Positions 1 through 10,400 of a DNA stretch of 64,000 nucleotides are shown here, piece by piece. Origin of the DNA: GCA-002282575 sp964519885 (lineage in GTDB: Bacteria; Pseudomonadota; Gammaproteobacteria; Thiomicrospirales; Thiomicrospiraceae); the NCBI GenBank assembly GCA_964519885.1, contig CAZFLX010000009.1, positions 1-64,000 on the forward strand, given 5' to 3'. A model generated the notes under the pieces. That model did no database searches. It was not told the origin of the DNA and saw only the letters and a list, made by a program, of their open reading frames with translations. Position numbers and translations under genes: made by a program. The first letter of the stretch is position 1. Each line of letters begins with the position of its first letter.

Positions 1-51
1 AGGGACCTGCGGATTAACAGTCCGTCGCTCTACCGACTGAGCTATCAGGGA
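1..51 (-). tRNA. tRNA-Asn (GUU), 5' portion; 3' end lies outside the window
   Basis: Read on the minus strand, the sequence starts TCCCTGATAGCTCAG and runs through D-arm and anticodon arm, with GTT at tRNA positions 34-36 in the loop context CTGTTAA. This identifies tRNA-Asn. Only the first 51 nt are inside the window. The upstream promoter and the first 40 nt are duplicated at 23064-23256, so this gene is the integration site of the island to its right. It is probably the functional copy, made of the chromosomal 3' half joined to the island-borne 5' half; the 3' half cannot be checked here. Confidence 0.9.
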
Positions 52-204
52 ATTGATGAAGAGAATTATAGCAGAGCTCGATTATTTTGCAAGGGGTTTG
101 TCTTAAAAAACTTCCTCAACCCCTATTCTATCAGCCTTTACACGGTGAGTGAAAGACTGTGAGTCATTGGAATTACGGACTTTTTTGGTGCCAAGCAAAA
201 TCCG
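12..204. repeat. attachment-site direct repeat, left copy (island edge)
   Basis: This 193-bp stretch matches 23064-23256 with the same length and about ten mismatches counted by eye. The first 40 bp, inside the tRNA, are identical; the differences cluster just outside the tRNA and near the far end. The match stops inside the 3' side of the tRNA anticodon stem. It is read as the left attachment site of an integrated element whose integrase lies 670 bp away. Confidence 0.85.
65..92 (-). promoter_or_regulatory. sigma70 promoter of tRNA-Asn
   Basis: On the minus strand a TTGCAA -35 element (87-92) and a consensus TATAAT -10 element (65-70) are separated by 16 bp. The tRNA 5' end is 14 nt further on. 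The same elements are kept in the right-hand repeat copy. Confidence 0.75.
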
Positions 205-230
205 ACTACTCATAAAAAAATTGCTCAGGG

Positions 231-290
231 ACAAACTACAGACAAATGAGAGACAAACTGGAGACGAAACCTAAAAACAAATGAGTAACA
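231..290. repeat. cluster of short direct repeats, possible integrase arm-binding sites
   Basis: ACAAATGAG occurs at 242-250 and 277-285, mixed with related words such as GACAAACTG and GAGACGAAAC in the same orientation. Tyrosine integrases with an N-terminal arm-binding domain bind short repeats like these next to the crossover core. The assignment is inference from position and repetition. Confidence 0.4.
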
Positions 291-309
291 GACTAATTGA
301 GCATAAGAC

Positions 310-519
310 TTAGTCTTCATCACTAACGTACTCAAAAAGATCTCCAACACCACAATTAAAAAACTCACACAGCTGCTCAACCACATCGATTTCAACCCTA
401 GTAAAAGTTTCTTTGTATAACCGGGTAATCGTTCCTCTATTGATGTTTGTTGCAGTGGCTAGATCGGAAATTTTCAGCTTCTTTTCGCCCATCATTTTAG
501 ACAAATGACACTTAATCAT
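310..519 (-). CDS. small Xre-family (Cro/C1-type) helix-turn-helix regulator
   Basis: A 69-aa protein that is essentially one helix-turn-helix domain. The recognition region reads KISDLATATNINRGTITRLY, and the C-terminal part, with LCEFFNCGVGDLFEY, is typical of the short HTH_26/YozG-like Xre proteins. A GGAGGT ribosome site lies about 9 nt before the ATG. It is divergent from the excisionase-integrase operon, and an inverted repeat in the shared 128-bp promoter region overlaps its own ribosome site, so it probably represses itself and the integration genes. DNA binding is expected from the family; the target is inferred. Confidence 0.85.
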   Translation of the reverse strand: MIKCHLSKMMGEKKLKISDLATATNINRGTITRLYKETFTRVEIDVVEQLCEFFNCGVGDLFEYVSDED

Positions 520-530
520 AAAAAAATAAC

Positions 531-590
531 CTCCAGTAGATCAAAATGCTTTACAAATGATCTTTTATGACGTAATATGATCTACAGGAG
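531..590. promoter_or_regulatory. inverted-repeat operator between the Xre gene and the excisionase-integrase operon
   Basis: CTCCAGTAGATCA (531-543) faces TGATCTACAGGAG (578-590); the arms are inverted repeats with one mismatch, and a third TGATC lies between them. The left arm overlaps the Shine-Dalgarno site of the Xre gene and the right arm lies in the leader of the rightward operon. This is the layout expected for a lysogeny-type switch. Confidence 0.6.
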
Positions 591-647
591 ATTAAATATT
601 TCCTGTAAGTGACCATAAAGGTCTATTGTAAGTAAAAAGGAGCATAT

Positions 648-881
648 ATGTCATTAACATATTTAACAACAGATGAGCTATCCACACGTATCAAGTACAA
701 CGCAAGAACCATCCGACAAGTACTGATGAACAATGTGTTACTTGAGGGTCGCCACTATTTTAGACCTTTTGGTCAGCGCAAGATCTTATTTATTTGGGAG
801 CACATTGAAGAGGATATGCTGCAAAGCATGCCTATAAGTGCGGGCATTCCTTTAGCCAATGGAGGTGTTTGTTATGGCTAA
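648..881 (+). CDS. putative excisionase / recombination directionality factor
   Basis: A 77-aa protein with a likely winged-helix of the MerR/AlpA excisionase kind: TTDELSTRIKYNARTIRQVL, then a segment with EGRHYFRPFGQRKILF resembling the wing. It has an AAAGGAG ribosome site. It overlaps the integrase start by 8 nt, so the two are translationally coupled. Small HTH proteins directly ahead of an integrase usually steer integration versus excision. The family is suggested by size, pattern and position and has not been tested by alignment. Confidence 0.65.
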   Translation: MSLTYLTTDELSTRIKYNARTIRQVLMNNVLLEGRHYFRPFGQRKILFIWEHIEEDMLQSMPISAGIPLANGGVCYG

Positions 882-2142
882 CATCAGAACAAAGAAGGAC
901 ACTGGAAATCTATATTTCGATTTTCAATATTTAAAGATGCGCTGTAGAGAATATACAACTCTACCCGACACCCCTGCCAATCGTAAGAAGTTGCAGACGG
1001 TGATGAGTAAGATCGAGTCTGATATGGCGTTGGGTAAGTTTGATTATGCACGCTACTTTCCCAATAGTCCGATGTTGAATCGCTTGGCTGCGAAAGTGCA
1101 ACCGGTGGTGGCTGAGGTGGTTGAGCAGAAGCGGGAGACGCCGTTGTTTTCGGATTTTGCGGATCAGTGGTTTGAGGAGTTGCGCCCTACTTGGCGAGTG
1201 AGTACCGCTAAGGGTTATCGGGCTTATTTGGATAAGCGTTTGAATCCATTTTTTGGTGATATGGAGGTTGGCCGCATCGATAAAGCTGATATCTTGAAGT
1301 TCCGTTCTACAACCGCCAAGTTAGCCAACGGTAAACTCAAGCCTAAAACCATTAATAAGTTTATGAAGCTTTTTAAGATGATCATTGATGAAGCGGCCAT
1401 CCGATTTGATTTTATCACGCCTTATCGGGGAATTAAGCCTTTGAAGGAGGAAAAGGTTCACATTGAGCCATTTTCGTTGGATGAGGTGAATAAAATCATT
1501 AATCATGTGCGGGCTGATTGGCGTACTTATATGATTGTGCGTTTTTTTACCGGTATGCGCTCGGGTGAGATTGATGGGTTGAAGTGGAAGTATGTGGATT
1601 TTGATAAGCGTCAAATTCTGGTTCGGGAAACTTTCAGTTATGGCAATTGGGAATATACCAAAAATGATGGTTCTCAGCGTGAGATTGAGATGAATCAGTT
1701 GGTGTTTGAGACGTTATGGGCGCATCGTGAGGCGCAAGGTGGTCTTTATGAGACGGTGTTTGTGAATCGGGATGGTGAGCCGGTGCATAACAGTAATTTT
1801 CTGCATCGGGTGTGGACGCCTTTATTGGCTTATTTGGGGATCCCTTATCGTCGTCCTTATGAGACGCGCCATACGGCGGCTACTTTGTGGTTGGCGGCGG
1901 GTGAGAATCCGACGTGGATTGCGAAGCAGATGGGACACAGTAATACGGAGATGCTGTTTACGGTGTATACGCGTTATGTGCCCAATTTAACGCGTCAGGA
2001 TGGTTCGGCGATGGAGCGGTTAATTGCTCAGGGTATTCAGCTGGATGTGCCTAAACAGGGATTTAAGATTAATCCCATTGCTGATGAGTTGAGTCATTGG
2101 GATGCGTTGCTGGTGGGCAATGCGTCTTCTGCACAGGTTTAA
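874..2142 (+). CDS. tyrosine site-specific recombinase (integrase) of the island
   Basis: A 422-aa integrase. The ATG at 874 is preferred over one 15 nt upstream because GGAGG sits 8 nt before it. The N-terminal ~75 residues look like the arm-DNA-binding domain of phage-type integrases, followed by a SAM-like core-binding domain (about 90-190) and the catalytic domain. Visible catalytic elements are the first Arg in TGMRSGEIDGLKW, HxxR in YETRHTAAT, His in QMGHSNTEM and the nucleophile Tyr in YTRYV. It lies beside the tRNA-Asn attachment site and probably drives integration there. The gene is complete with no sign of decay. Confidence 0.95.
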   Translation: MANIRTKKDTGNLYFDFQYLKMRCREYTTLPDTPANRKKLQTVMSKIESDMALGKFDYARYFPNSPMLNRLAAKVQPVVAEVVEQKRETPLFSDFADQWFEELRPTWRVSTAKGYRAYLDKRLNPFFGDMEVGRIDKADILKFRSTTAKLANGKLKPKTINKFMKLFKMIIDEAAIRFDFITPYRGIKPLKEEKVHIEPFSLDEVNKIINHVRADWRTYMIVRFFTGMRSGEIDGLKWKYVDFDKRQILVRETFSYGNWEYTKNDGSQREIEMNQLVFETLWAHREAQGGLYETVFVNRDGEPVHNSNFLHRVWTPLLAYLGIPYRRPYETRHTAATLWLAAGENPTWIAKQMGHSNTEMLFTVYTRYVPNLTRQDGSAMERLIAQGIQLDVPKQGFKINPIADELSHWDALLVGNASSAQV

Positions 2143-2154
2143 GGAGATTAGGTT

Positions 2155-2496
2155 ATGCCAATGATGAATCAGTGTCATGCTGCGATGACGAGTGGTGTGA
2201 GTTTTCAGAGTCCTTATTTGTACGATAAGCATCATGCTTATTTGATTGATTTAACGGATGATCAGGTGATGCGGCGCTTGGTGGCGAGTTTAAAGTATGT
2301 GTTTAATCTGAATCAGGGGCTGGAGTTGCCGTTTATTTTGGGTTGTCCGCAGTGTGAGGATAATGATGCGGCTTTGGTGTGCTGGATTACCCATGAGTTG
2401 AAGCAGACGGATTGGGTGGAGGCGAGTCATATTTTTAACTTTTTGATTGGGCGTTTGAAACGTCAATTAGAAGCTTTTCATCAGGAGTGGATGTGA
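2155..2496 (+). CDS. uncharacterised 113-aa protein in the integrase operon
   Basis: I do not recognise this protein. It starts 12 nt after the integrase stop with an AAGGAGATT ribosome site, and its stop overlaps the next start (TGATG), so it belongs to the same transcript. The sequence is soluble-looking, with an acidic HAYLIDLTDDQVMRRLVASL stretch, a CPQCED pair of cysteines near residue 65 and a basic C-terminus. The CxxC could bind metal, but two cysteines alone do not prove it. Operon position suggests an accessory role with the HD protein downstream. Confidence 0.7.
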   Translation: MPMMNQCHAAMTSGVSFQSPYLYDKHHAYLIDLTDDQVMRRLVASLKYVFNLNQGLELPFILGCPQCEDNDAALVCWITHELKQTDWVEASHIFNFLIGRLKRQLEAFHQEWM

Positions 2497-3218
2497 TGTT
2501 AGCGGATAAAAATGTAGATTCTTTGGCGTTTAGTGATGTGGTTGAACGTCAGCTGATGATGTTGCAGTCTTTAGATTGGCTAGCGCCTGAGCAGTTGCAT
2601 TATATGGCTAAACTGGCAGCCCATCCTGAAGATTGGATTCGCTTGGTGAGGTTTACGGAATACTTAAAGCACCCTGCCCTGAAGGCTTTTATGGTGGAGC
2701 TGTTAAATGATGAGGGGCGTATGGAGAAATTTGTAACCTTGCCGGCGAGTAAGGCGCATCATCACCATCAACCAGGCGGTTTGTTGGCGCATAGCTTGGA
2801 AGTGACTCAGTTGTGTTTTCATTCATTAAAAAGTTTATCGGGTATTTCGGCGAATGAACAGGAGTTAACTTTGGTGGCTGGGCTACTGCATGATTTTGGT
2901 AAAACCATCACTATGACGGCGGATAATAGCTATACCAGTATGGGTTATAGTGTCGGTCATGACACCTTAACCTTAGCGAGTATTGAGCCTTATTTTGGAC
3001 AACTGAGATTGTCGTGGCGTGAGGGTGCGGCGACACTGGCTTATTTGCTGACGTGGAACTACCAACAAGGTAATGCCAAGTACCCCACTGCCCTGGTAGT
3101 AAAATCAGCTGATCAAATTAGTGCGGCAGTGCAAAGACGCAATGAGGTGTTTTTGAATAAACCCACTCATCATCATTATGCGGGCATTACCGGCGAGGGG
3201 GTGATGATGAGGGTTTGA
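2496..3218 (+). CDS. HD-domain protein resembling the core of MOBH/TraI_2 relaxases
   Basis: About 240 aa from the ATG at 2496, chosen over an upstream GTG because AGGAG lies 8 nt before it. The motif LPASKAHHHHQPGGLLAHSL and the following LLHDFGK are the pattern of the HD-fold TraI_2 domain, where the MOBH signature is PASE..HHH..GGLL.H. It is much shorter than a conjugative relaxase, with no helicase or C-terminal extension. Either it is a minimal relaxase-like nickase for mobilisation by a helper, or a metal-dependent phosphohydrolase of the wider HD family. Last gene of the integrase operon. Confidence 0.75.
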   Translation: MLADKNVDSLAFSDVVERQLMMLQSLDWLAPEQLHYMAKLAAHPEDWIRLVRFTEYLKHPALKAFMVELLNDEGRMEKFVTLPASKAHHHHQPGGLLAHSLEVTQLCFHSLKSLSGISANEQELTLVAGLLHDFGKTITMTADNSYTSMGYSVGHDTLTLASIEPYFGQLRLSWREGAATLAYLLTWNYQQGNAKYPTALVVKSADQISAAVQRRNEVFLNKPTHHHYAGITGEGVMMRV

Positions 3219-3274
3219 GAGCTTCTAGAAAAAAAGATTTATTTACACCATATTTGTTAAATTCATCTGATGTC

Positions 3275-3294
3275 AGCGCCTAACATTAGGCGCT
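3275..3294. other. near-perfect hairpin AGCGCCTAA/TTAGGCGCT
   Basis: Nine-base arms with a two-base centre, 56 bp after the HD gene and 90 bp before the end of the convergent lipoprotein gene. There is no T-run, so it is not a classic terminator. It may be a weak bidirectional stop or a protein-binding site. Confidence 0.4.
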
Positions 3295-3384
3295 GCTTAC
3301 CATTGAGATGAAACAAAGTAGCTGGCTAAAAGTCATATCACTTATTAGCTTTTTGGCACTCACTATTCAGTGATTTATATTCCA

Positions 3385-4392
3385 TTACTCTGGGATGGTC
3401 AATCTATCCCAAGCTTGTTGGTAGCTGACTTCATTGCTGCCATTAGCATCTAAGTCGGCAGACATTGTTAGTAATCCGTCGGCATTGCTGGTGGTTTTTA
3501 ACCCTTGGTTGTTCCAACGGCTGCTGTATTCTCCCGTGCGTGGGGATGCATAAGTACCACCTGTTATTAAGCCGGTGAGTGGCGTCGCTGTACTGAGGGT
3601 TAGGTTGGCTTTGTCATTGTTCACTAGGATTTCCATTGATCCATTTAAGCTCACTTGCCAGTCGGTGCCATTTTCAGTGTAGAGACTTTGATAGCCTGTT
3701 TTCTGTGTGGTTTGAGTAATGTCAGTGGTGTTTTGCGTGCGACTGACCACATCACTTGCGACTTGGGTGGTCACAGACAGCCCTGCGCCCGTATCTATGG
3801 CTAGACTTTTACTGCCTTGGTAGCTTTGTGTCACACCATTTTGCACTGATGTTAGGTTGTTATAAGTTAAGCTAGCGGTGAGCGTTGTGGGCGTTACGGC
3901 ACTTAAGCTGTAAGCCAGTGAGCCATTGGCTGTTAGCGTACCATTGCTGCAGTTGTTAAAGCTGAGTTGCTCGCTTTCTCCGGCTTGGCTAATTTGACCA
4001 TCTGCATTGGTGTCTACGATGGTTCGTGTCATGCTGCCTGTGGTGCAGTTATGCGTGCCGGCACCAGCAGGCAAGGTATCGATAAAACTTGTTTTTAAGC
4101 TGGTGGCAATACTGGGATTGAGCCAGATACTTTGCGTTAATCTGAACATACTGGCTGTTGGATTATGGTAGCTGTTACGAATGGCGTTTACTTCGTTGTA
4201 TAGGCTACGGTTAAACAACAGGCTGTAGTCGTCGTAGTTGTCAGTGGTTAAAGCCAAGGTTCCAAGCGTTGGACTAGGGGTAACTGGCGTTTCTGGTGTG
4301 GGGGTTGTTCCACCACCGCCGCCACATCCACTCAGGATGAGGCTGATGGCTGTCACTAAACTCAGTTGCACTAATGAATGTTTAATCGTCAT
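3385..4392 (-). CDS. secreted lipoprotein of unknown function, adhesin neighbour
   Basis: About 335 aa from the ATG at 4392, which has AGGAAAG before it; a longer upstream frame lacks support. It begins with a signal peptide and lipobox LILSGCGG, then a Gly run and a Pro/Thr-rich linker. The rest is Ser/Thr/Asn-rich and beta-like, with an acidic DTNADGQISQAGE stretch resembling a calcium loop and a similar DLDANGSNEV near the C-terminus. No domain is recognised. It starts 22 nt after the giant adhesin stop on the same strand, so it is probably co-transcribed and may help hold or display the adhesin. Confidence 0.8.
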   Translation of the reverse strand: MTIKHSLVQLSLVTAISLILSGCGGGGGTTPTPETPVTPSPTLGTLALTTDNYDDYSLLFNRSLYNEVNAIRNSYHNPTASMFRLTQSIWLNPSIATSLKTSFIDTLPAGAGTHNCTTGSMTRTIVDTNADGQISQAGESEQLSFNNCSNGTLTANGSLAYSLSAVTPTTLTASLTYNNLTSVQNGVTQSYQGSKSLAIDTGAGLSVTTQVASDVVSRTQNTTDITQTTQKTGYQSLYTENGTDWQVSLNGSMEILVNNDKANLTLSTATPLTGLITGGTYASPRTGEYSSRWNNQGLKTTSNADGLLTMSADLDANGSNEVSYQQAWDRLTIPE

Positions 4393-4414
4393 GGTTGTTC
4401 TTTCCTGTTTTTTC

Positions 4415-7400
4415 TTAGAATAGGTTGATGTTTTGTTGGAAGAGCACATTGAGCCATTGGTTGTTACCCGCTAGGCTAATGGTCTGATCGGCAAATTCAG
4501 CGAACTCTATTTCTTTTAACGTGTCTGTCCCTTCAATGCTGTGGCTAATGGTCCAGCTACCGTCACTATTTTGGTGAATTTGGTACTCATTCAGGGCGTA
4601 TTTAAACAGGGCGATATCAGTCTCTGTACCACCCGTTAGGGCGTCATTGCCCGTGCCACCGAACAGAACATCGTTACCAGCGTCGCCGAAGAGCTTATCG
4701 TCACCCGATTTAGAACCAATCCAGTCGTCACCATCACCGCCATACAATTCATCGTCGTCTTCACCGAGGATAATGGTTTGACTACCCGAACCGGCATAAA
4801 CAATGTTGGCACCGTCACCACCTATCACTTCAACGCCATCACCGACAATGACGGCAAATTCGACGTTTTTCAGTTCAAGTTTCGTTCCTTTAGGTAGGTC
4901 GCGTACGTCAATAACAATGGCTTCAATTGGGCGACCCGTTGTTCCAGCAACCACGTCGGCAGAGCCTTGAATGGTAATCGGCTGTGCCGGTGCCGAGGTA
5001 ACCCCTTGCCCTACCGTTAACTTGACTGAATTCACAATCAAGGGGCCTTTTTCGGCTTGTTGATTCAACACGTTGAGGAAGTTTTCACCGCCTCCTGTCA
5101 GGTTGTTTTGGCTGGCTTCTTCCGTGCCTGCTGTGTCGTTAATCAGTTTAACTAAATTGTTTAACGCTTCTGTGTTGTTAGCAGGAGTGCGCGCGCCAGT
5201 TGCCGTTAAGCCTACACCCGTTGGTAAACTGGCTGTTGTCGCCGGTATGGTGGCGTTACCATCACCATAGTAAAGGGCAATATCGGCACGCGAACCATCG
5301 CCGGTCGAATCTTGACGGTCACCGGTAATTGGCGTAATAGTCACCATTTCTAAGACACGACCATCAGGAGTGGTGGTGGTTCCGGTGGTGACGGTGGCGC
5401 CATCAACCGTCGTGGTTGTCGGTGCCTGCGTTGGAGGCGATGTCGGTGTTGGTGTTGAGCCGCCGCCACCTGAACTTGGTGCCGTCGCAGCTGTCATTGC
5501 ATAGTAACCCGTTGTAGTAATCGCCATACCTGCATCTTCTTCCGGAGCATCTGTCACACTTATAGAAATACCAGCTGCACCTGCCGCAGTTGCAGTAAAT
5601 GTAGCTGCTGCTAACGCTGTGTTGATAGTCGTTGCATCTCCAGTGAGCTGAATGCCCGCAGTGTTTGCATCTGCACCAGTGAGTCCCCCAATACTGCCGT
5701 TAGTAGCACTCAGTGTCACCGTCATCGTGTTGTTATTCACGTCTGCCACGCGAATATCATCCAGAGCCGCCGCTGTACCCACCGTCAACGCTTGTGCTTC
5801 TGCACGAAGACCTACGATGACTGGAGCAGTGTTGGCATTGTCTCCATCTTCTGCCACATTGAGAACGCTGACGATCAGGTTTTGCACCTCAGTGCCGCTT
5901 ATGCTGCCTGTGACGGTGATTTGAACCGCATAGGTGTTATTTGTAGCGGTATCACCTGCATCAGTCGGGGCTTCATAGTTTGGTGCATCGTTGAAGCTGA
6001 GTAAACCAGTCGTAGCGTTGATAGTAAATTTCGCACTATCCGCCCCGCCTGTGATTGCATAGCTAAGTGTACCCGTAGCTGCATCTTCATCAAGTAGCGA
6101 TACATTGCCAACCTCGGTTGTATTTTCAGCGATCATCGGTAACAGTGCATTTTCGCCCACACCGCCTGGATCGACGATCACGCCGTTGACTGTACGGTCG
6201 GCATCATAGACACCGCCATCGGTGAGGGAGAATTTGACGGTTGCCGTGCCGTCTTCATTCATCGTCACCCCTTCCATGATATTGACCCATTTGTTAGTCA
6301 CAAGGTTTTTCTTGAAGTACGAGAACTGTTTAAAGTCCGCATCGGCAGTCATGCTCATTTCTACCGTCGCGCCATTTTCGAGACCGCTTAGTGTAAATCC
6401 AAACTGACCGAGAGGCATTTTTACATTTTTTGGTAGTCCCGTGACGGCTGAGTTGGTCGCATCGGTGATAGAGATACCATCCGGTGCGTCGATAGTAATT
6501 GGTGTGCTATCTTCTGCATCATTTGGCGTAAATGGATTTGCGACATTGAGTGTGACGCTGTTAGTCACTTCCGGCACATCATTGACCGTGATGGTAAAGG
6601 TATGCTCTGTCTCATTACCTGCTTCATCGGTCGCAACCAAAGTGATTTCGGTCGGTGTGTCAGCATCGACAGACGGTGCTGTACCCGTAAGGCTGTAGTT
6701 TGCCGTATCGATACCAAAAATTTCACCCGAGATAGCACCATCTTCATCAAACTGAACATCACCGGCGATGATTTTTCCTTCGCTGTTAAAGAGCATCGAC
6801 CAAGTATTTGCCGTGGTGCTGATCGGTTCTTGTTCCTCAAAATCGCTGTTGTATTTGTAGATACCGGATACATTGCCAGGGAACAATACTAGATGTGAAA
6901 TATAAAAATTCCCATCCGCATCGATTTTGATATCGGTAGGGATACCATGCAGGACTTGCTCTCCAGCGCCATCAATACTCATCACGACGCTAACATTATT
7001 TCCGTCGTATTTAAAAACTGATGGTGGTATCTCTCCATCCATTTCTAAATTGCCAAAACTCGTTCCATAAAGGTTACCATCAGCATCAAAGGCTATTCCA
7101 TAGGGGTACGGCGCAGTAGCAGAAAGATCCACATGGATTCTTGGATCTGCGGAGAGATCTGAGAGATTAAATTTCAAGATTTTTGAATTGGTATTGTCCA
7201 CAGCATACATAAAGCCATCTTTTTCGACTAGCCCCGTAATAATCTCTCCCTCATAATAGTTCGCTGCAGCCTTATCGCCATACTGAAGCACTACTTCTGG
7301 GGTGACACTGCCGTCCGTATCGCTCAGATTGTATCGCATAAGCAGATTTGAACCTACCCCTATCATCGAATCATGAACAAACCCTGCATAAAGATAACCA

Positions 7401-10400
7401 TCATAGATCACCATCGAACCGACTTGACCAAATTCAGTATTGGTAAAGAGGGTTTTTGTGCCATCTTCGGCGATTTTGTAAATAGCTGTCTGAGGTGCCT
7501 CGCCTCCAGAAAAGATACCTGCTATGTAAGAGTTGTAAACCGCATAGATATCGCCCGTCGCATCATCGTATGCCATGCCGCCCGGATCGGTAAAATCATC
7601 GGCGATTGTGACCGCCGCATCCCCTTTGCCTAGCGTGAGCCAATCCGGCAGCGTCTCGCCATCTTTGACACTCCATGTGACATCGTTGTCATCGGTTGCG
7701 CTGAGGGTGTAGCTGTATTGCGCTCCTTCATCCACCGTTGTAACCGGAGTGCTAGTGATTTCTGGAGCGGTTTCGTCTTCCGGCTCGCCGATCGCGATAT
7801 TCACCGTTTGTACCAGTGTATCGCTCAGTGCGCCGCCGGTTCCTTGTGCTGTGTCATTACCGTCGCTAAAAGTCCATCGAAGATCTACCGTCGTTGCTTC
7901 AGTGATTGAGTCATCGCCGTTTTCATAGGCGATGCTTCGCATAATGTCATTGATATTGCCATCATGTGCATTGCCGTTGAAAGTGATGGTGAGTGTACCG
8001 CCTGCTTGGGTAAATGTCCCCACCGTAGTACCATCATAGACAACATCTGAACTATCAAAGGTGAGATAGCTCTCCGTAGCTGCCGAGAACACATCATTCG
8101 CATTGGCTCCGCTCTCTCTTGCTATGGTGAGTGTCGCTCCCTCAAAGCCGTCATCATTATTAGAGTCGCTCAGTTCGCCATCATAGACCGATATTGCCCC
8201 ATCAAGCACTACGGCTTCACCCGATACCGTATAGGTCGCTCTGCTCACAAAGTTTGCATCAGGGGTGCCATTTGCACTGATTTTGACGATATTGAATGCA
8301 CGATCTTCTGCATAATCATCTCTACCGACAACCCAGATCGTCCCATCAGAAGCGATTTTGAGCTCTGATCCCGATGGATAATTTGAACCCTCAATCTCTA
8401 CAACGCCACCCTCTCCAAAAGTAGAGTCTAGCGCCGAACCATCGGCAAGAATACGAGCGACTTCTAAACTACCGTCTTTGAGGACAACGATTTTATCATT
8501 GCTATCGATGGCGATATCTTGTGCTTCATCGAACATCGTAAAGGCTGCTTTGCCGTTTGTGCCAAAAGTGGTGTCAAGAGTGCCGTTGGTGTTGTAACGA
8601 GCCAAAATCACACCGTCTTCATCTGCCGTACCGGCAACGATGATTTTGCCATCGGCTTGTTTGCCAATCGCAGATCCTTCAACCGTCGAATCCAAAGCGC
8701 TCCACACATCTCCGCTCTGCGCCGCTGTTGTGGTGACGCTCAAAGCACCTGTACTGCCGTTTAGAGTAGCAAGATATACATTGTCTGTTGTATCGTCTGT
8801 ATCTGAGTCATAAACAGAGTCTCCACCCGTCACGAGGATATTATCTCCTGAGACCATGATATCGTTGATTTCATTGGTGTAACTACCCGGAGTCGTGATC
8901 TGCTGTATGCCACCATTACCAAAGTTTGTATCAAGTACACCTGATGAAGTCAGTTTTGCAACGGCTCCGGTTTCATACTCATTATAATCTTCATCTTCCC
9001 ATTCGTTACTAAAAGAGATTGCAATACTCTTATCTGCCAATACGGCTACTTTTGGGTACCAACCCTCAGCAACAACGGCGATATTGTTCGTACTTGCAGC
9101 AAAAGTAGTATCGAGCGTCCCTGTACTGCTATAGCGCATCGCTACGATATTGCCGCTATCATAATCTTCAGCGACCAAAACAATCTTTCCATCGCTATCG
9201 AGTGCCATGCTTGGACTTCCAAAATCACCGCTTAGCGCCGTCTCTACGATACCACCCGTACCAAACGCACTCACCAATGCACCGTTTGCGTCGTATTTCG
9301 CGAGCTTGATCGTTCCTTCTGTCTGACCTGCTACGATAATAGAGCCATCGCTCAATGTGACGACACTCTTGGCATCATCCCGACCTTCATGGGTGATATT
9401 GGAGCGTATCAATCCAGTTGAAGTAGTGAGGGTCGGAGCATCATTTTCCGCCGTGACATTGACTACTACATCCACCGGAGTGCTGCTTAATCCTGTATTG
9501 TCGGTGACGCTGTATCGGATCTTTGTCCCCTCCACCGGTGCATCGCTAACAGTGTAGGTGATTGACTCGATCACTTTTTCAACCATCTCAGCGGTTACAG
9601 TATCTTTTGTATCAAAGTAGACCCTAAAATTACCGTTGATACCCCCAGAGATTCGGCCGATATAGGTGTCTTGGTAGTAAATATCTTCATTGGTGACAGT
9701 AATACCGCCGTCTGAAACGATGGATATCCTGTTGTTTGGTGAGTAGATATGGTTATCGTTTTCATCGACAAAAGCTACATCGATACGCCCTGCGATAGGT
9801 TCATCCCAGTTGTTATACTCTCCTGTCCAGTTCATGGTGTAGTTATCTTCTGCAAAAGTGACATTGGTATCGAGTCGTATCGGTGTTGCTTGGAGGGCTG
9901 ACTCTGCTCCTGCTGTAATCGGTACTGCTACGACATCACTCAGAACAGGTCTAAGGTTGGTAACGATGGTAAGATTTGCCCCTTGCAGTGTCCCAAAACC
10001 CTGTCCGCCGTACTCGACAACATAACCGGCAATATCCCAATTTTGACTATTATAGTCATTCCATTGGCCGCTTTCGGCATAAAAGTGAGCCATATCCTCT
10101 CCGCCATTTTCATCGGAGTTGTTTGGTTCGCCAGATGCCCAGTTGGCATATTGCCCATCGACAGCGACATTGACCGTAGTGTCATTAACTCCATCGATTA
10201 GATTCCCCTGGCTGTCATAAACATCACTTCCATCTACGCTGTAACTGCCCGTTCCCGCACCCGTATATCCGTTAAAAAAGTGTGTTCCCGCTTCCGGTCC
10301 GGTGACCCATTTCCACACACCCTCGCTTGCGGCATCACTCGCACCCATCCAACCATCACCCCCAAGTTTTGGAGCGATATAGTCGTTTTCGGCTTGTGAA

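Noticed and set aside
1224..1614. Minus-strand frames opposite the integrase
   Set aside because: The integrase reading is continuous with catalytic motifs; these frames lack ribosome sites and similarity.
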